DNA of 64,000 bases, taken from the NCBI GenBank assembly GCA_963755375.1, contig CAVWKG010000016.1, forward strand, positions 620,001-684,000. The letters are read 5' to 3'. A program made the position numbers and the translations under genes. The notes below the pieces were generated by a model, which was given only the letters and a program-made list of their open reading frames with translations, did no database searches and was not told the DNA's origin. Shown in pieces: positions 53,247 to 62,836 of this stretch (its first letter is position 1; the number at the start of each line of letters is the position of its first letter). Source of the stretch: Bog-473 sp963755375 (GTDB taxonomy: Bacteria; Actinomycetota; Acidimicrobiia; Acidimicrobiales; RAAP-2).

Positions 53247-55781
53247 GTGCGCGCTCCGCTCAGCTGGCTTCGTGACTTCGCCCCCTTTCCCGATGACGTC
53301 GGGACTCTGCGGGCCGCGCTGGACGACCTGGGTCTCGTCGTCGAGGCGATCGAGCACGTCGGCGAAGGGCTGGGCGACGTCGTGGTCAGCCGCGTCCTCG
53401 AGATCCGGCCGATCGAAGGAGCCGACAAGATCCGGCTGGTCGTCGTGGACGCCGGCGCGGAGCCGCTCGAGATCGTGTGCGGCGCGGGCAATTTCACGGT
53501 GGGGGAGCGGGTGCCGCTGGCGCCGGTGGGGGCCATCCTGCCCGGGGGGTTCGAGATCGGCCGCCGCAAGCTACGGGGCGTCACCTCCAACGGCATGCTG
53601 TGCTCGGGCAGGGAGCTCGGACTCTCCGACGACGGCGCGGGCCTGCTGATCCTGGGCGACGAGTCGCCCGGCGAGCCCGGAACGCCGCTCACGGAGGCGC
53701 TCGGGCTCGAACCCGACACCGTCTTCGACATCACCGTCGAGGGCAACCGGCCCGATGCGTGGAGCATCGCCGGCGTCGCCCGTGACCTGGCCGGTCGCCT
53801 CGAACTGCCGTTTTCCCTGCCCGAGCCGCCCGAGCCCGGCCCGAGCGGGTGGCCGGTCGAGGCGGCGGCGTGCGCGTCTGTGGACGCGGCCGACCTCTGC
53901 CCACGCCTCACCGTGTCGGTGCTGGGAGACGTCACCGTCGCGCCGTCACCGCGCTGGATGGCCCGGCGGTTGCTGCTCGCCGGCATGCGCCCGATCAACA
54001 ACGTGGTCGACGCGTCGAACTACGTCATGGTCGAGCTGGGTCAGCCAACCCACCCCTACGACCTGTCGCTCTTGCCGGGGCGCGGGCTGAGCGTGCGGCG
54101 AGCCGAACCGGGAGAGACGATCGAGACGCTCGACGGTGTGGCCCGCACGGTGGGTGTACGGGGACGGAGCCTCGGGGACACCGGTGAGGACTGCCTCATC
54201 TGTGACGCCGAGGGCACGCCGGTGGGCATCGGGGGGATCATGGGCGGGGCCTCGTCGGAGATCGCGCCCAGCACCTCCGAGGTCCTCCTCGAAGCGGCCT
54301 ACTTCGCCCCCATGGCGATCGCCCGCTCGTCCAAACGACTCGGCCTGCGCACGGAGGCGTCGGCTCGTTTTGAGCGGGGCTGTGACCCGTGGGGGATCGA
54401 GCCCTCGGTGCGCCGCTTCTGCGAGCTGCTCGCCGAGAGCATTCCCGGTCTGCGCGTGGCCGACGGCATGCTGGACGTGCGCGGCGAGGTGCCCGAACCG
54501 TTCGTGGTGTCACTGCCCATTGCCCGGGTACACAGACAGATCGGGGTGTCCATCGGGCCGGCCGAGATCGCCCGCCTCATCGAGCCGATCGGGTTCACGG
54601 TGCTGGCACAGGAGTCGGGCACCGACGGAGGCGTGATGACGGTCACCGTGCCGACGAACCGCCCTGACATCCGCGCCGAGCCTTACGGGGTCGACGACGT
54701 CATCGAGGAGATTGCCCGGACGTTCGGCTATTCCAACGTGCCTCGCCGCGTCCCGACCTGGCCCCAGCCCGGACGGTTGACCGCATTGCAGCGCTCCCGG
54801 CGTGAGATCAAGGACGTCCTGCGGGGCCTGGGCGCGTCGGAAGCCTGGACCGACACCTTCGTGTCGGCCGACGCCCACGATGACGTGGACCTCACCGGAC
54901 CGGCCGTGCGGGTGTCCAACCCGCTCGACGCGGAAAAGCCGTTCCTGCGCCGTTCGTTGCTGCCGGGGCTCCTCGGTGCGCTGAGCTACAACGCCAGCCG
55001 GCGCCAGCCCGAGGTCAGGCTCTTCGAGGTGGGTGTCGTCTTCTCACACCCCGGCGAGGGAGCGCCACGGGTGGTGGAACGCAGTGGGCCGGGCGGTACC
55101 GAACGCGCCGAACTGCCGGGGGAGCGCGAGCTCCTGGCGGCCGTCTTCGCGCTCGAGGGCGACGACGCCCGGACGGCGGTGGCCTCCTGGCATGTCTTGG
55201 CCGATGCGTTCCGCCTCGATGCGGTGCGGCTCGTGCCGCCGGGCGACGGCCTGCCGTCACTCCCGGGCCTGCACCCGACCCGCGCCGCCCATCTCGTCGC
55301 CCGGCACGGCAAGGCACACGCGCTCACCATCGGCTCCGTGGGCGAGATCGACCCTGCCGTCGCGGCGCGCTTCGACCTCACCCTCGCCTCCGGCGGCGGG
55401 ACGGTGGCCCGGCGCGTCGGCTGGCTGGAGGTCGACCTGGGTCTGCTGTTCGACGAGACGCTGGTGCCCCGGCGGATCACCGTGGGCGGCGCCGTGAGCC
55501 GCTTCCCGTCGTCGGACATCGATCTGGCCTTCGTGGTGGAGGACCGGCACCCGGCTGATGCCGTCGCCGACGCGCTGCGAGAGGCGGGGGGTGACCTGCT
55601 CGAGTCCGTGCATCTCTTCGACGTGTACCGCGGCACTGGCATCGACGAGGGCTCCCGCAGCCTGGCCTACCGGCTGCGCTTCTGCGCTCCCGACCGCACG
55701 CTCACAGATGAAGAAGTGGGTGGGCTGCGCACCCGTTGCATCGACGCTGTCGCTGCGGCGTTCGGGGCCGTTTTGCGCTGA
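53247..55781 (+). CDS. pheT: phenylalanyl-tRNA synthetase beta subunit
   Basis: The beta subunit completes the heterotetramer and edits misacylated tRNA. The 844-residue protein has an EMAP-like tRNA-binding OB fold (about 40-150, GADKIRLVVVDAG and NGMLCSGRELGL), the B3/B4 editing region (RPINNVVDASNYVMVELGQP), a B5 domain, a pseudo-catalytic core and a C-terminal anticodon-binding FDX-ACB domain (FPSSDIDLAFVVEDRHPAD). GTG 53247 lies 26 bp after pheS. Confidence 0.96.
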   Translation: MRAPLSWLRDFAPFPDDVGTLRAALDDLGLVVEAIEHVGEGLGDVVVSRVLEIRPIEGADKIRLVVVDAGAEPLEIVCGAGNFTVGERVPLAPVGAILPGGFEIGRRKLRGVTSNGMLCSGRELGLSDDGAGLLILGDESPGEPGTPLTEALGLEPDTVFDITVEGNRPDAWSIAGVARDLAGRLELPFSLPEPPEPGPSGWPVEAAACASVDAADLCPRLTVSVLGDVTVAPSPRWMARRLLLAGMRPINNVVDASNYVMVELGQPTHPYDLSLLPGRGLSVRRAEPGETIETLDGVARTVGVRGRSLGDTGEDCLICDAEGTPVGIGGIMGGASSEIAPSTSEVLLEAAYFAPMAIARSSKRLGLRTEASARFERGCDPWGIEPSVRRFCELLAESIPGLRVADGMLDVRGEVPEPFVVSLPIARVHRQIGVSIGPAEIARLIEPIGFTVLAQESGTDGGVMTVTVPTNRPDIRAEPYGVDDVIEEIARTFGYSNVPRRVPTWPQPGRLTALQRSRREIKDVLRGLGASEAWTDTFVSADAHDDVDLTGPAVRVSNPLDAEKPFLRRSLLPGLLGALSYNASRRQPEVRLFEVGVVFSHPGEGAPRVVERSGPGGTERAELPGERELLAAVFALEGDDARTAVASWHVLADAFRLDAVRLVPPGDGLPSLPGLHPTRAAHLVARHGKAHALTIGSVGEIDPAVAARFDLTLASGGGTVARRVGWLEVDLGLLFDETLVPRRITVGGAVSRFPSSDIDLAFVVEDRHPADAVADALREAGGDLLESVHLFDVYRGTGIDEGSRSLAYRLRFCAPDRTLTDEEVGGLRTRCIDAVAAAFGAVLR

Positions 55782-55836
55782 GGCGCTCAGGGGCACGCCA
55801 CAGCAGGTGGCCACGCGCCCGTGGCATGGTGAGCCG

Positions 55837-56859
55837 GTGGAGGTACGCCGGGTCGACCCGTCGAACGACAACGCGCTGCATGAATGGGCGGCGGTGCTGC
55901 GCGCCAGCGACAAGGACCTCTGGCCCGAGCTGACCGGCTTCACCCTGCCGGACATCCGTGCCTTCGCCCGGTGCCTCGGTGCGTCGAAGCGTTTCGAGCT
56001 CTTGGCCGCGCGGGAGCCTGGTGGGCCGATGCTCGGAGTGGGAATGATGGAGCTGCCGATGGTCGACAACGTGCACGGCGCTGAGGTGACCGTGGCGGTC
56101 CACCCGGCCTCTCGACGTCGCGGCGTTGGGACGGCCATCGTCGAAGGTATGAGCGAGCTGGGACGGGCCGACGGGCGTCTCGTGCTCAACTCAATTGTGG
56201 ACGTGCCCCTCGAGCGGGCTGCCGACCACGCCTCACTGTCCTTCGCACCGAAGGTCGGATTCGAGGCGATGCTGCCAGGGAATACCCGCCATCTCGCGGT
56301 TCCGGTCGACGCAGCACGTCTGGAAGAGCTGCGCGGCGAAGTCGCACGCGCACGTGATGCCGCGGCCTACCGCGTGCTGACCTTCGAGGCGCCATGGCCG
56401 TCTGAATACGTGGAGGATCAGTGCTCGCTCTTCCAATGCATGTCGACCGACGAACCACATGGCGACGAAGCTCACGTCGAGGAGGTGTGGGACGCCGAAC
56501 GCGTGCGCGAGAACGACGCCCTCCGTGCGGCCCGTGGCGCCCGCTTCCTGATCGCCGCGGCGGAGCACCGCGCCTCGGGCCGGCTCGTCGCGTGCACCGA
56601 GCTCTCGCTCGCGGCCGGTTCCCCCGGGCAGGCCTGGCAGATGCTGACCGTTGTGCAACCGGAGCACCGGGGGCACCGGCTGGGGCTGGCGGTCAAGCTC
56701 GCCAACCTCGACGCGTTGGCGAACCAGGCGTCTGCCGTACGCGTGATCGTCACCGGCAACGCGGCGGTCAATGGGCCCATGATCGCCGTCAACAACATGA
56801 TGGGTTTCAAGGTGGCCGGGGAGGGCCACTTCTGGCAGAAGCGCCTCGACGTCGGCTGA
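55837..56859 (+). CDS. tandem GNAT-domain acetyltransferase
   Basis: This 340-residue protein contains two GNAT folds. The first (about 1-165) has the acetyl-CoA motif VAVHPASRRRGVGTAIVEGM; the second (about 195-340) has TVVQPEHRGHRLGLAVKLANL followed by NMMGFKVAGEGHFWQKRL. Such double-GNAT proteins occur in actinobacteria (MshD-like architecture), but the residues do not identify the substrate. The GTG at 55837 is preceded at 6 nt by CATGGT, a weak -10-like box. It stands alone between pheT and the arg operon. Confidence 0.8.
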   Translation: MEVRRVDPSNDNALHEWAAVLRASDKDLWPELTGFTLPDIRAFARCLGASKRFELLAAREPGGPMLGVGMMELPMVDNVHGAEVTVAVHPASRRRGVGTAIVEGMSELGRADGRLVLNSIVDVPLERAADHASLSFAPKVGFEAMLPGNTRHLAVPVDAARLEELRGEVARARDAAAYRVLTFEAPWPSEYVEDQCSLFQCMSTDEPHGDEAHVEEVWDAERVRENDALRAARGARFLIAAAEHRASGRLVACTELSLAAGSPGQAWQMLTVVQPEHRGHRLGLAVKLANLDALANQASAVRVIVTGNAAVNGPMIAVNNMMGFKVAGEGHFWQKRLDVG

Positions 56860-57004
56860 CCGCCCCGCCTTGCACGCCGTCTCAAGTGCTCACCCGCCGC
56901 GGTCCGCGGTGCCTGTTCATTGCCGGAAACGCCAGCAACCGCGCCCCACGACACGACAGCTTCGAGGTGGCGCAGGGTGAATGCCGGAATGGACCATTTA
57001 GGAA

Positions 57005-57038
57005 CGCATGAATATGCAGACTGGTGTATACTCATGCG
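57005..57038 (+). promoter_or_regulatory. argC promoter with overlapping inverted-repeat operator (probable ArgR site)
   Basis: CGCATGAATATGCA (57005-57018) and TGTATACTCATGCG (57025-57038) are inverted repeats matching at 12 of 14 positions with a 6-bp spacer. The right arm contains the -10 box TATACT (57027-57032), which lies exactly 6 nt before the argC ATG. The AT-rich TGAATATGCA-type half-sites recall ArgR boxes, and argR is in the operon. Confidence 0.65.
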
Positions 57039-58058
57039 ATGAAGACTGGGATCCTTGGGGCGTCGGGGTACACCGGGTCCGAGCTGCTGCGCCTCCTCGC
57101 CGCGCATCCCGAGTTCGAAGTGGCCGTGGCCACCGCCCATTCCCACGCCGGCCAGGCCGTCGGCACCCAAACGCCGTCGTTGGCCGGGGCCTATCCCGGC
57201 CTGGTCTACGAGGAGAACGACCCTGCCCGTTTCGACGGCCTCGACCTGGTCTTCAGCGCCTTGCCGCACGGCGAGTCGCAGCGCATCATCCCGGAGTTGC
57301 GGGGCCGGACGGGCTGCATCGTCGACCTCGCGGCTGACTTCCGCCTCCACGATTCCTCGCTGTACCCGCAGTGGTACGGCCAGGAGCACAGCGCGCCGGA
57401 GCTGCTGGGCGACGCCGTCTACGGATTGCCCGAACTGTTCCGGGAAGGCCTGGCCGGGGCGACCCTCGTCGCTGCCGCCGGCTGCTACCCCACGTCGGCC
57501 GGGCTGGCCCTGGCGCCTCTGGTGCGTGGCGGACTGGTGGAGACGACCGGGATCGTCGTCGACGCCGCGTCGGGCGCGTCCGGCGCCGGCCGCGGACTCA
57601 AGGACTCGCTGCACTTCGGGACGGTCGACGAGGACTTCACCGCCTACGGGCTGCTGACCCATCGCCACACACCCGAGATGGAGCAGATCCTCGGGGCCCA
57701 GGTGCTGTTCACGCCGCATCTCGCGCCGATGGTGCGCGGCATCCTCGCCACGTGTTACTCGCGGCCCGTGGCAGGGACCCCCCCGACGACGGAGTCCGTC
57801 CTGGCCGCTCTTCACGACGCCTACGACGCCGAGCCGTTCGTCGTCGTGACCGACGACCCGCCCTCGACCAAGGCCACCGCCGGCGCCAACGTCGCCCAGG
57901 TGACGGCGCGGGTCGACCCCCGCACCGGCTGGGTGATCTCTCTCTGTGCCCTCGACAACCTCGTCAAGGGCGCGTCGGGCCAGGCGATCCAGTGCGCCAA
58001 CGCCGCGCTGGGGTTACCCGAGACGACCGGGCTGCCGATGGCCGGGGTGTACCCGTGA
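57039..58058 (+). CDS. argC: N-acetyl-gamma-glutamyl-phosphate reductase
   Basis: ArgC reduces N-acetylglutamyl phosphate with NADPH, the third arginine step. The 339-residue protein has MKTGILGASGYTGSELLRLL (NADP-binding), the catalytic Cys in VAAAGCYPTSAGLAL, and HRHTPEMEQIL with the catalytic His. ATG 57039 is chosen over an in-frame ATG at 57024 because TATACT lies 6 nt before it and homology starts here. The stop overlaps argJ (GTGA). It is the first gene of argCJBDFRG. Confidence 0.96.
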   Translation: MKTGILGASGYTGSELLRLLAAHPEFEVAVATAHSHAGQAVGTQTPSLAGAYPGLVYEENDPARFDGLDLVFSALPHGESQRIIPELRGRTGCIVDLAADFRLHDSSLYPQWYGQEHSAPELLGDAVYGLPELFREGLAGATLVAAAGCYPTSAGLALAPLVRGGLVETTGIVVDAASGASGAGRGLKDSLHFGTVDEDFTAYGLLTHRHTPEMEQILGAQVLFTPHLAPMVRGILATCYSRPVAGTPPTTESVLAALHDAYDAEPFVVVTDDPPSTKATAGANVAQVTARVDPRTGWVISLCALDNLVKGASGQAIQCANAALGLPETTGLPMAGVYP

Positions 58059-59224
58059 GCGTCAACGCCCCGGAGGGCTTCGTCGCCGTCGGGGGCTACG
58101 CGGGCATCAAGGCCGGCAAGGCGCACGACGTCGCCGTGGTGGCAACCGCCGACGGTCGGGCCGTTCCCGCCGCCGGTGTCTTCACCGCCAACCTGGCCGC
58201 AGCGGCACCGGTCCAGGTCAGCCGGGCCCACCTCGCCGCGACCGGAGGCCAGGCGGCCGGGGTGATCCTCACCTCGGGCAACGCCAACGCCGCCACCGGT
58301 GAACCGGGCCGCCTGGCCGCGGAGCGACTCTGTACGGCGGTGGCGGGTGACATCGGCGCGACGGCCGAGGAGATCCTGGTCTGTCAGACCGGCCTGATCG
58401 GCATCCCGTTCCCCATCGACGCCGTCATCCTAGAGATCGAGCCCATCGTGATGGCACGCACGTCCCGGGCCGAGGCGGCGGCGCACGCCGCCCGGGCGAT
58501 CATGACGACGGACACGGTGCCCAAGGAGGTCATCGTGGCCGGTGACGGCTTCACGGTGGGCGGCATGGCCAAGGGCGCCGCCATGCTGGCACCGAACATG
58601 GCCACCATGCTCGCTGTCTGCACGACCGATGCCGCCGTCGACCCCGCCACACTGCGGACGGCGCTCCGAGAGGCCGTGGCCGCCTCGTTCAACACGATCA
58701 CGGTCGACGGTTGCACCTCCACCAACGACACCGTGCTGGTCCTGGCCAACGGGCTCGGCGCCAGTCCTTCGCCAGCGGAGATCACCGCCGCCCTGACCGA
58801 GGCATGCCGATCGCTGGCCGAGCAGATGGTGGAGGACGCGGAGGGGGCCACCAAGGTCTCCCATGTACATGTGCGGGGTGCCGTGAGCGACGAGGCGGCG
58901 CACGTGGCGGCCCGCAAGGTGGCCGACTCCATGCTCGTGCAGTGCTCGCTCTTCGGCGAGGATCCGTACTGGGGCCGTATCGTCTCGGAGCTGGGATCGG
59001 CCGGCACGCCCTTCGACATGGACCGAGTGTCCGTGTCCTATGGCGGCACCGTGGTGTGTGCCGGCGGGGTGGCAATGCCCCACGACCGTGCAGTGGTGGG
59101 CGCCCACATGGCGGGCCGCCACATCGTGCTCGAGTGCGACCTTGGGCTCGGCCCCGGCGAGTCGGTGGTCCTGGGGACCGACCTCGGCTACGGCTACATC
59201 GACGAGAATCGGACGACCTCATGA
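58055..59224 (+). CDS. argJ: bifunctional ornithine acetyltransferase / N-acetylglutamate synthase
   Basis: ArgJ recycles the acetyl group from N-acetylornithine to glutamate. The 389-residue precursor has the autocleavage block KGAAMLAPNMATMLA, where the Thr becomes the N-terminal nucleophile of the beta chain, and the conserved GFTVGGMAKG, TVDGCTSTNDT and EDPYWGRIVSELG. GTG 58055 overlaps argC. Presence of argJ means the cyclic acetyl pathway is used. Confidence 0.96.
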   Translation: MSVNAPEGFVAVGGYAGIKAGKAHDVAVVATADGRAVPAAGVFTANLAAAAPVQVSRAHLAATGGQAAGVILTSGNANAATGEPGRLAAERLCTAVAGDIGATAEEILVCQTGLIGIPFPIDAVILEIEPIVMARTSRAEAAAHAARAIMTTDTVPKEVIVAGDGFTVGGMAKGAAMLAPNMATMLAVCTTDAAVDPATLRTALREAVAASFNTITVDGCTSTNDTVLVLANGLGASPSPAEITAALTEACRSLAEQMVEDAEGATKVSHVHVRGAVSDEAAHVAARKVADSMLVQCSLFGEDPYWGRIVSELGSAGTPFDMDRVSVSYGGTVVCAGGVAMPHDRAVVGAHMAGRHIVLECDLGLGPGESVVLGTDLGYGYIDENRTTS

Positions 59225-60150
59225 CCGCCCACGACGCGCTGCCCGTGCCGCCCAGGGTCACCCGGGCCCAGAAGAAGGCGGCGGCGAAGACAGCCTCGGT
59301 GCTGGTGGAGGCCCTGCCCTATATCCGGCGCTTCTGGGAGAAGATCGTCGTCGTCAAGTACGGCGGCAATGCCCTGCACGCGGCGGACTGGGATGACGCC
59401 GCTGATCCCGGGGACGCCCTCGCCTCCTTCGCCGAGGACGTGGTCCTCATGCGGGCCGTGGGCATGCTCCCCGTCGTGGTGCACGGTGGTGGTCCCCAGA
59501 TCGGTGAGCTCATGACACGGCTCGGCAAGGAGACCGAATTCCGCAACGGGCTCCGGGTCACCGACGCGGACACGCTCGACATCGCCCGCATGGTGCTGGT
59601 GGGCAAGGTCAACCGCGACATCGTCTCGGCCATCAACGTGCACGGGCCGCTGGCCGTGGGGATGTCGGGCGAGGATGCCAATCTCATCACGGCCGCCCCG
59701 CGGCACGCCGATCTCGGTTTTGTCGGCAACGTGTCGGTCGTCGACCCCACCATGCTCGAGCGCCTGGTGGCCGAAGGTCTGATCCCCGTCGTAGCCACGA
59801 TCGGCGCCGATGAGGCCGGCCAGGCCTACAACATCAACGCCGACACCGTGGCCGGAGCGCTGGCCGAGGCGCTGCAGGCCGAAAAGCTGATCTTCCTGAC
59901 CGACATCGAGGGGCTCCGGGTCGTGGCCGACGACCCGACGACGGTCATCCATCAAGCGTCCCTGGACGTGATCGACGAGATCCTCCGGAGCGGGGGAGCA
60001 CAGGGCGGCATGATGCCCAAGGTCGAGGCCTGCGCCAACGCAGTGCGGGCCGGGGTCAGCCGGGCGCACATCTTGGACGGACGCGTCCCTCACGCGTTGC
60101 TGCTCGAGCTCTTCACCGACTCGGGTGTCGGGACGATGGTGCTGCCGTGA
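59221..60150 (+). CDS. argB: acetylglutamate kinase
   Basis: ArgB phosphorylates N-acetylglutamate. The 309-residue protein of the amino acid kinase fold has IVVVKYGGNALH, VVVHGGGPQIGELM, EFRNGLRVTD and NINADTVAGALAEAL plus GGMMPKVEAC. An N-terminal basic helix (ARVTRAQKKAAAKTA-like, read PRVTRAQKKAAAKTA) is typical of arginine-inhibited hexameric forms. ATG 59221 overlaps argJ (ATGA). Confidence 0.96.
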   Translation: MTAHDALPVPPRVTRAQKKAAAKTASVLVEALPYIRRFWEKIVVVKYGGNALHAADWDDAADPGDALASFAEDVVLMRAVGMLPVVVHGGGPQIGELMTRLGKETEFRNGLRVTDADTLDIARMVLVGKVNRDIVSAINVHGPLAVGMSGEDANLITAAPRHADLGFVGNVSVVDPTMLERLVAEGLIPVVATIGADEAGQAYNINADTVAGALAEALQAEKLIFLTDIEGLRVVADDPTTVIHQASLDVIDEILRSGGAQGGMMPKVEACANAVRAGVSRAHILDGRVPHALLLELFTDSGVGTMVLP

Positions 60151-61370
60151 CCCGTCCGAAGACCGAGCTCGACGGGCCCACCGAGCGCTCGGCGCTGATG
60201 CGCACGTACGCCGATCCGCCGGCCACCTTCGTACGGGGCCAGGGGACCGTCCTCTTCGACGCCGACGGCGCCGAGTACCTCGACTTCATCACCGGCCTGG
60301 CGGTGGTGTCGCTCGGCCATGCGCACCCCGCCGTGGCCGACGCCGTGGCCGAACAGGCGCGGACGCTCAGCCACGTGTCGAATCTCTACGGGAACACGCT
60401 GGCCCCCGAGGTGGCCCGCACCATCGACCGGTTGATCAACGGGGGCACCGGCCAGGCCGGAGGTCAGGTCTTCTTCGCCAACTCGGGGGCGGAGGCCAAC
60501 GAGTGCGCACTGAAGCTGGCCCGGCGTTGGGCCGGGCTCGGCCGCCACGTCGTGATCAGCGCCGACAATGCGTTCCACGGCCGCACGCTGGCCACACTCA
60601 CCGCCACCGGCCAGCCGGAGAAGCAGGCGCCGTTCCTTCCCCTCCCGGAGGGGTTCGTGCACGTGCCCTACGACGACGTCACCGCGCTGGACAAGGCGCT
60701 CGACCGGCACACGGTCGCCGCCGTGCTGCTGGAGCCGCTCCAGGGTGAGGGCGGCGTCATGGTCCCGAGCTCGGACTACCTCGGCGCCGTGCGCTCGCTC
60801 TGCACCGAGCGCAACGCGCTGCTCATGCTCGACGAGGTGCAGACCGGTCTCGGTCGCACCGGCCATTGGTTTGCCTTTCAGGCCCAGGGTCTCGAGCCCG
60901 ATGTCGTGACCATGGCCAAGGCGCTCGGCAACGGTATGCCGGTCGGGGCCTGCTGGGCCCGCGCCGAAGTGGCCGCCGCCTTCGGACCGGGCGACCACGG
61001 GTCGACCTTCGGGGGACAGCCGCTCGCACTGGCCGCCGTGAAGGCCACCCTGGCCGTCATGGAGTCCGAGGACGTCTGCCGCCGGGCCCGGGAGGGCGGG
61101 GCGCGGCTCGCCACCGGCCTGGCGGCGCTGCCCGGTGTCGTCTCGGTCCGCGGGGCCGGCCTCTTGCTGGCGGCGCGGCTCGAGGCCCCGGTGGCCCAGG
61201 AGGTCGCCGCATGGGCGCTCGGCCACGGCCTGCTGGTCAACCCGGTGCGGCCCGACGCCATCCGCGTCGCACCGCCCCTGCTGGTGCGCGACGACGAGAT
61301 AGATACGGCGCTGCGCGTCCTCGGCCGGGCCATCGCCGCATCGCTGCCCGGGACCGACGGGTCGCGGTAG
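60147..61370 (+). CDS. argD: acetylornithine aminotransferase
   Basis: This PLP enzyme converts N-acetylglutamate semialdehyde to N-acetylornithine. The 407-residue fold-type I protein has ANSGAEANECALKLARRW, AFHGRTLATLTATGQ, LLMLDEVQTGLGRTG and the PLP lysine in VVTMAKALGNGMPVG. GTG 60147 overlaps argB (GTGA). A 12-bp gap with GGGGGA leads to argF. Confidence 0.96.
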   Translation: MTRPKTELDGPTERSALMRTYADPPATFVRGQGTVLFDADGAEYLDFITGLAVVSLGHAHPAVADAVAEQARTLSHVSNLYGNTLAPEVARTIDRLINGGTGQAGGQVFFANSGAEANECALKLARRWAGLGRHVVISADNAFHGRTLATLTATGQPEKQAPFLPLPEGFVHVPYDDVTALDKALDRHTVAAVLLEPLQGEGGVMVPSSDYLGAVRSLCTERNALLMLDEVQTGLGRTGHWFAFQAQGLEPDVVTMAKALGNGMPVGACWARAEVAAAFGPGDHGSTFGGQPLALAAVKATLAVMESEDVCRRAREGGARLATGLAALPGVVSVRGAGLLLAARLEAPVAQEVAAWALGHGLLVNPVRPDAIRVAPPLLVRDDEIDTALRVLGRAIAASLPGTDGSR

Positions 61371-61382
61371 GGGGACCGGCAC

Positions 61383-62310
61383 ATGCGCAACTTCTTCGAC
61401 GTCGACGAACTCGACCCGGACAGCTGGGAACGGGTGCTCGGGCTCGCCCTCGACCCGCCCGCTCACGCGCCGCTGGCGGGCCAGGGCGTGGCGCTCCTCT
61501 TCCAGAAGCCGTCGGCACGGACCCGCAACTCCACCGAGATGGCGGTGGTCGATCTGGGCGGGCACCCGGTCTACATCCAGGGGACCGAGGTCGGCCTCGA
61601 CGAGCGGGAGACCGCGGAGGATGTCGCCGCGCACCCTCGGCTGCTACCACCGCGTCCTCTGCGCCCGGGTGTTCGAGCACGCCGTGCTGGTGCGCATGGC
61701 GACCGCCCTGGAGCGGAGCGGTTTCGACGTCCCGGTGGTGAACCTCCTGTGCGACACCGCGCACCCGTGCCAGGCGGTGGCGGACGTGCTCACCATGCGC
61801 GAGGCGCTGGGCCCCCTGGCGGGCCGGGCACTCACCTATGTCGGCGACGCCAACAACATGGCGCGCTCGCTGGCCAAGGCAGGGTTGCTCGAGGGTATGG
61901 AGGTCCGCGTTGCCACCCCGGCCGGGTACACGTTCTCCGGCGCCGAGCTGGCCGACCTGCAGGCCTTCGCTGACCGCGTGGGACAGGGCGGGACGGTGCA
62001 GGTGACCGACGACCCCGCCCAGGCGGCCAAGGGTGCCGCAGTCCTCTACACGGATGTGTGGACGAGCATGGGCCAGGAGGAGGAGCGGGCGGTCCGCCTC
62101 GCCGCCTTCGAGGGCTTCAGCGTCAACGCGGAGCTGGTCGACCGGGCCACCTCCGACGCCATCGTCCTGCACTGCCTGCCGGCGCATCGCGGCGAGGAGG
62201 TCACCGACGACGTGCTCGAAGGCCCGCGCTCGATGGTCTGGCGCCAGGCGGCCCACCGACGCACGGCCATGCGGGGGATCCTGTCCTGGGTCGTGGAGGG
62301 ATCCGGGTGA
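61383..62310 (+). CDS. argF: ornithine carbamoyltransferase, split by a +1 frameshift
   Basis: ArgF makes citrulline from ornithine and carbamoyl phosphate. The N-terminal part has FQKPSARTRNSTEMAV (carbamoyl-phosphate site) and runs in one frame to about 61628. One surplus G in CGCCGCGC (61625-61632) breaks it; dropping it joins EDVARTLGCYHRVLCARVFE and a continuous frame through DTAHPCQAVADVLT, VGDANNMARSL and HCLPAHRGEEVT, for about 308 residues. All catalytic residues are present across the two pieces. The pyrC break lies in the same octamer, which suggests a consensus error. The stop overlaps argR. Confidence 0.85.
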
Positions 62311-62834
62311 GCGGGCAGGTGCCGAGCCGGCTGACCAAGAACCAGCGCCAGCACCGCATCACCAGGTTGCTGGAGTCCCAGCCGGTAACCAGCCAGGCCC
62401 AGCTCGTGGCGCTGCTCGGCGAGCAGGGGATCGAAGCGACCCAGACGACGGTGTCGCGTGACCTCGACGACCTGGGAGCGGTCAAGGTGCGCCTGCCCGG
62501 AGGCGAGACGGCCTACGCGCTGCCCGAGCTGCCGGTCCACCAGATCGCGCCGGAGGACCACCTGCGCCGGGTCCTCGGCGAGTGGGTCGTCGAGGTGGCC
62601 CATTCGGGGAACCTGGTCGTGCTGCGCACGCCGCCGGGCTCGGCGCACGTCGTCGGATCGGCGCTCGATCGCAGCGGGCTGGAAGAAGTCGTGGGCACCG
62701 TGGCCGGGGACGACACGGTGCTCGTCGTCGTCGAAGAGGAGTTCGGGGGCGGCCCGATGGCGGAGCGGCTGCGTGACGTCGCCGGCATTGTCGTCAACGG
62801 AAAGATCGCGTTGAATGGGAAAGAAGAGGACTGA
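62307..62834 (+). CDS. argR: arginine repressor
   Basis: ArgR binds arginine and represses arginine synthesis as a hexamer. The 175-residue protein has an N-terminal winged helix (RQHRITRLLESQPVTSQAQL, then TVSRDLDDLGAVKVR) and a C-terminal arginine-binding and oligomerisation domain (VVGTVAGDDTVLVVV). GTG 62307 overlaps argF. The likely target is the inverted repeat at 57005-57038 at the head of the same operon, giving autoregulation. Confidence 0.95.
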   Translation: MSGQVPSRLTKNQRQHRITRLLESQPVTSQAQLVALLGEQGIEATQTTVSRDLDDLGAVKVRLPGGETAYALPELPVHQIAPEDHLRRVLGEWVVEVAHSGNLVVLRTPPGSAHVVGSALDRSGLEEVVGTVAGDDTVLVVVEEEFGGGPMAERLRDVAGIVVNGKIALNGKEED

Positions 62835-62836
62835 AC

